A stretch of 6,247 bases of DNA from Clostridia bacterium. Its GTDB lineage: Bacteria; Bacillota; Clostridia; Oscillospirales; Acutalibacteraceae. The translations under genes and the position numbers were made by a program. The notes below the pieces were generated by a model. That model saw only the letters and a program-made list of their open reading frames with translations, had not been told where the DNA came from and did no database searches. Within the stretch, counting starts at the first letter, position 1; the number at the start of each line of letters is the position of its first letter. This document shows positions 1-5,466 of the stretch, piece after piece. The DNA lies in the NCBI GenBank assembly GCA_017442445.1, contig JAFRZS010000041.1, positions 1 to 6,247 of the forward strand. The letters run 5' to 3'.

Positions 1-116
1 TAAAGCTATAAACTTTGAACAATTGAATGGCAGAAAAAACGATTTTGATATAGTTGTTAATACAGTACCTACAGTAGTTATCAACAAAAATGTGCTTGAA
101 TCCTTACCTGCAGATT
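1..116 (+). repeat. Inverted duplicate of an internal dpaA segment (probable end chimera)
   Basis: These 116 bases are the exact reverse complement of 281-396, with no mismatch. They read in dpaA sense on the plus strand, while the intact gene is on the minus strand. The copies are separated by a 164-base spacer (117-280). Identity stops sharply at 116/117 on the inner side and runs to the first base of the window on the outer side. The 281-396 copy sits in an unbroken dpaA reading frame, so this copy is the displaced one. Perfect identity, the terminal position and cutting into a coding sequence suggest a fold-back amplification or assembly chimera rather than a natural repeat. A very recent real inversion-duplication cannot be excluded from sequence alone. 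Confidence 0.93.
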
Positions 117-935
117 TTCCTCCTTTATAATATTAAGTATCGCTTCACTTATTACATATCCTGCGGTTTCAGGAGCGATTTTGCCGGGTAAAGATCCCGA
201 TACTATAAGATTCATATTAAGCTCACGCGCCGCAGTAAAATCAATTCCGTACGGAGCCGACGCTATTTCAATAATAAGGCAATCTGCAGGTAAGGATTCA
301 AGCACATTTTTGTTGATAACTACTGTAGGTACTGTATTAACAACTATATCAAAATCGTTTTTTCTGCCATTCAATTGTTCAAAGTTTATAGCTTTATATG
401 ATAATGTTTCTGCAAAAGCTAAATCACTTGATTTTCTTGCGCAGATTGTAATTTCTGCTCCGAGTGAATAAAATGCTTTTGCAACCGCCTTTGCTGTCTT
501 GCCGAAGCCTGTTATCAGAACTTTGCTTGAATGTACGGTTGTCGGGAGATTTTCAATAGCAATTTTAATAACCCCTTCGGCTGTAGGAACAGCATTTTTT
601 ATTGAAAGCTCTTCTCTGACAGAATAATCGTAAATTTCGATATTACCGAAGTCAATTGATTTGTTACCCGCTAAACCTGCAAAAACTATTATATCGTCTC
701 TGATTGCTTTAAAAAGCATTTTTATTTCAACAGGGTTATTTTTCATATTTATATAAACTGAGTCTTTTGTCAGCGGTATAGGTAAAATTACAGCATCATA
801 TTCATTGATTACTGATAAAAAATCATCACTCTGATGAACTTTTGTAATAAAACCCTTCGATGAGAGAGATTCTGCTAAATACCGCTGCCTTGAATCAGCA
901 TCAGCTATCAGGATTTTTTCTATTTTATTTGACAT
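81..935 (-). CDS. dpaA: Dipicolinate synthase subunit A (DpaA/SpoVFA), C-terminus chimeric
   Basis: With the flavoprotein subunit DpaB, this dehydrogenase-like subunit converts 4-hydroxy-tetrahydrodipicolinate from the lysine pathway into dipicolinic acid in the sporulation mother cell. The frame opens 284 residues. Residues 103-123 hold the family segment containing NAVPTAEG. Residues 138-165 form a Rossmann nucleotide-binding fold with GFGKTA at 143-148. Residues 248-260 read SLPGKIAPETAGY, a hallmark of the family. The B. subtilis protein is slightly longer (about 297 residues). The ATG at 935 has a good Shine-Dalgarno seven bases upstream. Residues 1-273 (935 down to 117) look native. Residues 274-284 are translated antisense from the inverted copy at 1-116, so the stop at 81 is an artefact and the true C-terminus is missing. 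The gene diverges from murC, and dpaB should follow it. Family assignment is confident; activity is inferred. Confidence 0.93.
   Translation of the reverse strand: MSNKIEKILIADADSRQRYLAESLSSKGFITKVHQSDDFLSVINEYDAVILPIPLTKDSVYINMKNNPVEIKMLFKAIRDDIIVFAGLAGNKSIDFGNIEIYDYSVREELSIKNAVPTAEGVIKIAIENLPTTVHSSKVLITGFGKTAKAVAKAFYSLGAEITICARKSSDLAFAETLSYKAINFEQLNGRKNDFDIVVNTVPTVVINKNVLESLPADCLIIEIASAPYGIDFTAARELNMNLIVSGSLPGKIAPETAGYVISEAILNIIKEENLQVRIQAHFC
119..125 (-). promoter_or_regulatory. Ribosome binding site for a missing downstream gene (expected dpaB)
   Basis: On the minus strand the last native bases of dpaA contain AAGGAGG, a full match to the anti-Shine-Dalgarno core, lying inside the coding sequence (residues 271-273). 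Such a site at the 3' end of dpaA is what a tightly coupled or overlapping dpaB would need, and dpaA-dpaB is the standard order in Bacillus and many Clostridia. The start codon it served would lie beyond 117, where the sequence switches to the chimeric copy, so dpaB itself is not visible. Confidence 0.55.
281..396 (-). repeat. Source copy of the 116-base inverted repeat, inside dpaA
   Basis: This is the partner of the repeat at 1-116. It encodes about residues 180-219 of DpaA, part of the second half of the dinucleotide-binding domain, in frame with both flanks. It is therefore the authentic copy. Together the arms could form a 116-bp stem around a 164-base loop. No target-site duplication, transposase or mobile-element end is visible around it. 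Confidence 0.93.
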
Positions 936-939
936 AATA

Positions 940-945
940 TCACCT
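940..945 (-). promoter_or_regulatory. dpaA ribosome binding site
   Basis: AGGTGA (extending to AGGTGAT through 939) on the minus strand matches the 3' end of 16S rRNA. Its AGG core ends seven bases before the ATG at 935-933, which fixes that ATG as the dpaA start. Confidence 0.8.
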
Positions 946-962
946 GCATATTTACTCTTTCA

Positions 963-985
963 AGAACATTTTATGTTTTTGTTCT
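963..985. repeat. Small inverted repeat AGAACA-N11-TGTTCT in the divergent promoter region
   Basis: Six-base arms at 963-968 and 980-985 are perfect complements around 11 bases. Nested inside is a second dyad, AACAT-TTT-ATGTT, at 965-977. The element overlaps the proposed dpaA -10 and lies about 20 bases upstream of the murC -35. It could be a regulator binding site, but in AT-rich DNA a dyad of this length can arise by chance. It is not a terminator, as its stem is AT-rich and weak. Confidence 0.3.
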
Positions 986-994
986 CAACTTTGT
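967..994 (-). promoter_or_regulatory. Possible sigma-K-like (mother-cell) promoter for dpaA
   Basis: Reading the minus strand, ACA at 994-992 is followed after 16 bases by CATAAAATG at 975-967, about 31 bases before the dpaA ATG. Sigma-K promoters in B. subtilis have an AC-type -35 and a CATANNNTA -10 at about this spacing, and spoVFAB is a sigma-K target there. The -10 deviates at its last base (G for A). The same element also resembles the sigma-E -10 (CATACAAT), but I see no sigma-E -35. The motifs are short and the region is AT-rich, so this is tentative. Confidence 0.35.
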
Positions 995-1005
995 TAAATA
1001 AAATA

Positions 1006-1034
1006 TTTACATTTATTTGGATATATAATATAAT
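1006..1034 (+). promoter_or_regulatory. Housekeeping (sigma-A type) promoter of murC-lacZ
   Basis: TTTACA at 1006-1011 (one mismatch to TTGACA) is followed by exactly 17 bases and then a perfect TATAAT at 1029-1034. A second overlapping TATAAT lies at 1024-1029 but has no -35 at proper spacing. Initiation would fall near 1040-1043, leaving only about 12-15 bases before the murC start, just enough for the Shine-Dalgarno. This is the only good promoter seen upstream of the murC-lacZ unit. Confidence 0.75.
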
Positions 1035-1042
1035 ATTTCATT

Positions 1043-1050
1043 GAGGTGAT
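1043..1050 (+). promoter_or_regulatory. murC ribosome binding site, deciding the start codon
   Basis: GAGGTGAT is an eight-base match to the anti-Shine-Dalgarno and sits four bases before the GTG at 1055. An earlier in-frame GTG at 1046 lies inside this site, so it cannot be served by it. The start is therefore placed at 1055. Confidence 0.85.
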
Positions 1051-1054
1051 TGAC

Positions 1055-2431
1055 GTGAATAATATTGATTCAGTTTTAAAAAATGCCAAGAAAATACATT
1101 TCATCGGAATCGGCGGTTCAGGTATGTGTCCCCTTGCTGAAATTCTTCATCATGAGGGATATACTCTTACAGGTTCTGATAATAACTATACAGACACTTT
1201 GCAGAGAATTATGGATCTGGGTATTGAGGTTACTATGGGACAATCTGCAGAAAACATCAAGGATCCCGATATGATTGTTTATACAGCGGCACTCTTGCCC
1301 GATAATCCCGAACTCGTTGCTGCAAAAGCTTCAGGTATTCCTACATTCGAGCGTTCAAAGCTTTTTGGCGCTATCACAAGACTTTATGATAATGCAATCT
1401 GTGTCTGCGGTACTCACGGAAAAACTACGGTTACATCAATGATAACTCAGATTCTCTATTTGTCTGATAAAGACCCGTCTGCAGTTATCGGCGGAACATT
1501 ACCGCTTATCGGCGCACACGGTATCGTAGGCAAAAGCGAAAACATTGTTTGTGAAGCCTGTGAATTTGTTGATACCTTCTTAGAATTATCCCCCGATGTT
1601 TCAGTTATCCTTAACATTGATGAAGATCATCTTGATTACTTCAAGACGCTTGATAATATAATTAAATCTTTCAGAAAATTCGCCGGACTCACAACTAAAA
1701 AGCTTATCGTAAACGGCGATGATGTAAATTCAATGAAAGCTGTTGAAGGAATTGATACACCTATAATAACTTTCGGCACTTCCGACAAGTGCGACTATTA
1801 TGCTACTGACATTACAATGGAAAACGGTGCCTTTGCTCGATATAAGATAAACCATTCAGGAAAAGACTACGGCTACATTCAGCTGGCTGTACCCGGCATT
1901 CATAATGTTCTTAATTCTTTAGCCGCTATATGTGCCGGTATTGATGCAGGTGCTACGGTTGAGCAGTGTGTTTCAGCTCTTGAAAAATTCAAGGGCGCAG
2001 GCAGAAGATTTGAAATTCTTGCTGAATGTAACGGAATAACGATTGCCGACGATTATGCACACCACCCTGCAGAATTAAAAGTTACTCTTGATGCCACTAT
2101 GAAAATGGGCTATAAAAATGTCTGGGCTGTGTTCCAGCCTTTCACCTATTCAAGAACTTCAATTTTGTTTGACGATTTTGTTGAGGTTCTTAAAATTCCC
2201 GACAAAGTTGTTATGACCGAAATTATGGGCGCAAGAGAAGTAAACACTTATAATATCTATACAAGTCAGCTTTCAGAAAAAATTCCCGGCAGTGTATGGT
2301 TCAATACTTTTGAAGAAATTGTTGATTATGTTTATGATAACGCTTCAGACGGCGACCTTGTAATTACACTCGGTTGCGGTGATATTTACAAAGCCGCAAA
2401 GCTTCTGATAAAGAAATATGAGGACAAATAA
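1055..2431 (+). CDS. murC: UDP-N-acetylmuramate--L-alanine ligase (MurC)
   Basis: This cytoplasmic ATP-dependent ligase joins L-alanine to UDP-MurNAc, the first amino acid added in building the peptidoglycan stem peptide. The product is 458 residues, normal for MurC. The N-terminal Rossmann domain carries GIGGSGM at 18-24. The ATP P-loop GTHGKTT is at 119-125 and NIDEDHLDYF ends at 196, both in the central Mur ligase domain. The C-terminal domain shows RRFEI, DDYAHHP, FQPFTYSRT and a GCGDIYKAA motif near the end. Many MurC proteins have FQPH where this has FQPF, which I take to be lineage variation. GTG at 1055 is preferred to GTG at 1046, which is buried in the Shine-Dalgarno. murC has its own consensus-like promoter, diverges from dpaA and is followed one base later by a beta-galactosidase gene. 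MurB, MurG and other wall-synthesis genes are absent from the window. Confidence 0.96.
   Translation: MNNIDSVLKNAKKIHFIGIGGSGMCPLAEILHHEGYTLTGSDNNYTDTLQRIMDLGIEVTMGQSAENIKDPDMIVYTAALLPDNPELVAAKASGIPTFERSKLFGAITRLYDNAICVCGTHGKTTVTSMITQILYLSDKDPSAVIGGTLPLIGAHGIVGKSENIVCEACEFVDTFLELSPDVSVILNIDEDHLDYFKTLDNIIKSFRKFAGLTTKKLIVNGDDVNSMKAVEGIDTPIITFGTSDKCDYYATDITMENGAFARYKINHSGKDYGYIQLAVPGIHNVLNSLAAICAGIDAGATVEQCVSALEKFKGAGRRFEILAECNGITIADDYAHHPAELKVTLDATMKMGYKNVWAVFQPFTYSRTSILFDDFVEVLKIPDKVVMTEIMGAREVNTYNIYTSQLSEKIPGSVWFNTFEEIVDYVYDNASDGDLVITLGCGDIYKAAKLLIKKYEDK
2419..2424 (+). promoter_or_regulatory. lacZ ribosome binding site inside the end of murC
   Basis: TGAGGA lies in the last codons of murC, eight bases before the ATG at 2433. 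It supports that ATG over the in-frame ATG at 2418, which has only a weak purine run upstream. Placement inside murC makes translational coupling likely. Confidence 0.7.
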
Positions 2432-2432
2432 T

Positions 2433-5417
2433 ATGAAATATAATTTAATCAATACAAATTATGCAAATTTTAAAGTATTTGAAAAGAATAAGCTTTCCCC
2501 TCGTGCGTATTTTATTCCCTTTAAATCAGCTGATTCTTTAAAATCAACCGATGTCTTAACAGAAAGATATTCAAGCGATTTTGTTAAAATTCTTTCCGGT
2601 GAATGGGATTTTAAGTATTATCCGAAGCATTCTGATTTACCTGAAATCTTTGATACAGCTGATATTGCTTTTGACAAGGTAAGTGTACCTTCTACATGGC
2701 AGAGAACAGGTTATGAAAAGCCTTGTTATATTAACACTCGTTATGAATTTATGAACCTCAAACCTGAGCTCAATAAAATTCCCGAGGACTGTCCTGTAGC
2801 TGTTTACAGAAAAATATATTCTGTTGAAAATCCTGCTAAAAATACAATCATAACATTTTTAGGTGTTATATCTTCACTTGATCTTTATGTTAACGGTGAA
2901 TATATCGGTTACAGCGAAGGCGCACATAACTCTGCTGAATTTGATATTTCGGATAAAATTGTTTCAGGTGAAAATGAAATTGTCGCTGTAGTCAGCAAGT
3001 GGTCAACCGGCACATATCTTGAATGTCAGGATATGTTCAGAGAAAACGGAATTTTCAGAGATGTTTTTATAGCAGAAAATCCCGATACATATATTTATGA
3101 CTGTCATTTCAAAACTTCTAAAACCGACAGCGGATATAATCTTGATGTTCTCGTTGATATCAAGGGCGATTCTGAAAACATTTCTCTTGAGCTTTGTCTT
3201 GAAAAAAACGGAAAACGCCTTTACAAAACAACAAGCGAAACTAATAAAATTTCTTTTAAAAATCTCAATGTTGATGAATGGAATGCTGAAATTCCGACAC
3301 TCTACGAAGCTTACCTCACTCTCAAAAAGGACGGAGATGTTATTGAGGTTATAAGAAATTATCAAGGCTTCAAAAATATTCAGATAATCGGTGAGATTTT
3401 CTACTTTAACGGTAAAAAAATTAAGTTCAAGGGTGTAAATCATCATGACACTCACCTTAAAAACGGTTATTGTATGTCTCCTGACGATTTACTTCTTGAT
3501 GTAAAACTCATGAAAGAATTTAATATCAACACTGTAAGAACTTCTCACTATCCCCCTGATCCTGTCTTTTTGACTTTATGTGATATTTACGGCTTATATG
3601 TTGTTGATGAAGCTGATATTGAAACTCACGGTGCAGGCGAGCTTTTTGATAACAATCAGACTTTCAGTCATAATAAAGCTTGGATTAAACATTATGTTGA
3701 CAGAATTTCAAGAATGTACTGCAGAGACAAAAATCACCCCTCAATAACTATGTGGTCACTTGGTAATGAATCAAGCGGTTATCTGGGTCAGGATGCGGGA
3801 TACATTTATTTACATAAAAACTGTCCTGAAATTCCTGTACATTACGAAGGTGTTGCACATACAGAAAGACATAATTATGATGTAATTTCCCGTATGTACA
3901 CTCACCCTGATACAGTTCGCGAAATCGGTGAACACGATGCCGGTGTTGACTATATGGGAAGACCGTTTTTCCTTTGTGAATATGCACATGCTATGGGTGT
4001 AGGCCCGGGATCCCTTCAGGAATACGTTGACCATTTTTATAAATATGACAATGTGACAGGCGGATGTATATGGGAGTGGGCTGACCATGCATCTTACTAC
4101 GGTAACGGTGTAAACGAATTTTGCTACGGCGGCGACCACGGCGAAGAAATTCATGACGGAAATTTCTGTCAGGACGGTCTTTTCTACCCCGACAGAAAGC
4201 CTCACACGGGAGCATTTAATGCTAAAACAATATACAGACCTGTAATTGCAAAGCATATATCTGACAACGTTTTCACATTTATTAATACAAACAGATTTAA
4301 AAACTCATCTTATCTTGATATTGTCTGGAATTTCTATAAAAATACCGATATTCAATCATCAGGCAATCTTAAATTAAGTATCTTGCCGGAAGATGAAATT
4401 ACACTCAATCTCCCGGTATCATACAATTCAGATGATGACTATTATATAAACATTTCTTATTATGATAACGGCTTTGAGGTTGCAACAGAGCAGATAATAA
4501 TCAATGAAGTTATAAGTAATTCTGAATCAAAAGACAGCAGTAAGGTTACTATTTCTGAAAACGATGATGAAATCAGAGTTGAATTCAAGGACGGTTATTC
4601 TGTTTTTTCAAAGAAAAACGGCTTTATGGAAGCATACCGTGTTGGTAGCGTTGATTTGTTTAATCAGTCCCCTGCTTCCGATTACAAAGGTATTTATCCT
4701 AACATCTTCCGTGCTTTGCTTGACAACGACTCCCGCTTCGGAATGGGTTGGCTTATGATGGGTTATAGCGCCTGTACTTTTGAGTTGGAATCAATTAGTT
4801 TTGAAGGAACTAAAGTATCCGTAACTCAATTCATAACCGCAAACGAAACTCGTGTATTTTCGTATACCTTCACTTATGATTTTTCTTCCGTAGGAGAAAT
4901 TGATTTATCAGTTACTTTTAATTTAGTTGATGAAGATTCAATGGTTTCCGAGCTTCCGAGATTCGGAGTCAGATTTGAAATGCCTGAAGAATTCAATCAA
5001 ATTGAATATTATGGCAGAGGCGAAAAAGAAGCGTTGAATGATTTTATTGCACACGCTCCCTTAGGCTTGTATAATTCAACAGTATCTGAAATGCACGAGC
5101 CTTACGGTAAACCTCAGGATAACTCAAACCACTGCGACACAAGATATCTGAAGATTACAGATGAAAACGGAATAGGGCTTCTTGTATCGGCAGTTGACAA
5201 AGCTTTCTCATTCAGTGTGCATAACTATACTCAGGAGCTCTTACAACAGGCTAACCACAGAGAAGATATCGTCGATCAGCATACTACAGCAATTTGTATT
5301 GACGGTTATTACAGAGGCACAGGTACTGCAAGTTGCGGTCCGTTGACTCTTGATAAATATTGTCTTCCCGAAGAAGAATCTTTGAATTTTTCATTCTCAA
5401 TCAAACCGATTATATAA
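2433..5417 (+). CDS. lacZ: Beta-galactosidase, glycoside hydrolase family 2 (LacZ type)
   Basis: This is a five-domain GH2 enzyme of 994 residues (E. coli LacZ has about 1,024), predicted to hydrolyse terminal beta-D-galactosides. It has no signal peptide, so it should be cytoplasmic. A jelly-roll sugar-binding domain (about 40-210) includes VPSTWQRTGY and QDMFRENGIFRDV. An Ig-like domain follows (about 212-318), then the TIM barrel (about 322-610). The barrel holds GVNHHD at 334-339, DEADIETHG at 392-400 with metal ligands Glu397 and His399, the acid/base Glu446 in WSLGNES, and the nucleophile Glu516 in CEYAHAMG. The C-terminal beta-galactosidase small-chain domain (about 715-993) has RALLDNDSRFG at 760-770 and YYGRGEKEA. 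Relative to E. coli, Thr192 stands at Asp201, Asp581 at Asn604 and Cys968 at the lid Trp999. ATG 2433 is chosen for its ribosome binding site. It follows murC after one base and has no promoter of its own that I can see. The exact natural substrate is not settled. Confidence 0.93.
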   Translation: MKYNLINTNYANFKVFEKNKLSPRAYFIPFKSADSLKSTDVLTERYSSDFVKILSGEWDFKYYPKHSDLPEIFDTADIAFDKVSVPSTWQRTGYEKPCYINTRYEFMNLKPELNKIPEDCPVAVYRKIYSVENPAKNTIITFLGVISSLDLYVNGEYIGYSEGAHNSAEFDISDKIVSGENEIVAVVSKWSTGTYLECQDMFRENGIFRDVFIAENPDTYIYDCHFKTSKTDSGYNLDVLVDIKGDSENISLELCLEKNGKRLYKTTSETNKISFKNLNVDEWNAEIPTLYEAYLTLKKDGDVIEVIRNYQGFKNIQIIGEIFYFNGKKIKFKGVNHHDTHLKNGYCMSPDDLLLDVKLMKEFNINTVRTSHYPPDPVFLTLCDIYGLYVVDEADIETHGAGELFDNNQTFSHNKAWIKHYVDRISRMYCRDKNHPSITMWSLGNESSGYLGQDAGYIYLHKNCPEIPVHYEGVAHTERHNYDVISRMYTHPDTVREIGEHDAGVDYMGRPFFLCEYAHAMGVGPGSLQEYVDHFYKYDNVTGGCIWEWADHASYYGNGVNEFCYGGDHGEEIHDGNFCQDGLFYPDRKPHTGAFNAKTIYRPVIAKHISDNVFTFINTNRFKNSSYLDIVWNFYKNTDIQSSGNLKLSILPEDEITLNLPVSYNSDDDYYINISYYDNGFEVATEQIIINEVISNSESKDSSKVTISENDDEIRVEFKDGYSVFSKKNGFMEAYRVGSVDLFNQSPASDYKGIYPNIFRALLDNDSRFGMGWLMMGYSACTFELESISFEGTKVSVTQFITANETRVFSYTFTYDFSSVGEIDLSVTFNLVDEDSMVSELPRFGVRFEMPEEFNQIEYYGRGEKEALNDFIAHAPLGLYNSTVSEMHEPYGKPQDNSNHCDTRYLKITDENGIGLLVSAVDKAFSFSVHNYTQELLQQANHREDIVDQHTTAICIDGYYRGTGTASCGPLTLDKYCLPEEESLNFSFSIKPII

Positions 5418-5421
5418 CAAA

Positions 5422-5454
5422 AAAAGCTGAACGATCAGAAGTCGTTCAGCTTTT
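5422..5454. terminator. Bidirectional intrinsic terminator between lacZ and the LRR gene
   Basis: A perfect 13-bp stem (arms 5422-5434 and 5442-5454, each with GCTGAACGA or its complement) encloses a 7-base loop. Read on the plus strand, it lies five bases after the lacZ stop and is followed by TTTTATTCTTTT. Read on the minus strand, it lies 12 bases after the LRR gene stop and is followed by a run of seven T, which is the stronger form. It fits a shared terminator for convergent genes. Confidence 0.9.
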
Positions 5455-5466
5455 ATTCTTTTAAAA

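Noticed and set aside
1..396. The inverted repeat as terminal repeats of a mobile element
   Set aside because: The 164 bases between the arms are ordinary dpaA coding sequence, and no transposase, target duplication or other element feature is present.
181..471. Open frame of about 96 codons on the plus strand
   Set aside because: It is fully antisense to the confident dpaA frame, resembles no family I recognise and has no ribosome binding site.
1021..1036. Alternating TA run as an origin or unwinding element
   Set aside because: It is fully explained by two overlapping -10 hexamers of the murC promoter, and no DnaA-box cluster or repeat array accompanies it.
1046..1048. GTG as the murC start
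   Set aside because: It lies within the Shine-Dalgarno that properly serves GTG 1055.
2418..2420. ATG as the lacZ start, overlapping murC
   Set aside because: It has a poor ribosome binding site. The in-frame ATG at 2433 has TGAGGA at proper spacing.
3003..4256. Several minus-strand open frames of 74-150 codons
   Set aside because: All lie antisense within the lacZ barrel and N-terminal regions. They have low-complexity His/Cys/Arg-rich translations and no start signals, and are best read as shadows of lacZ.
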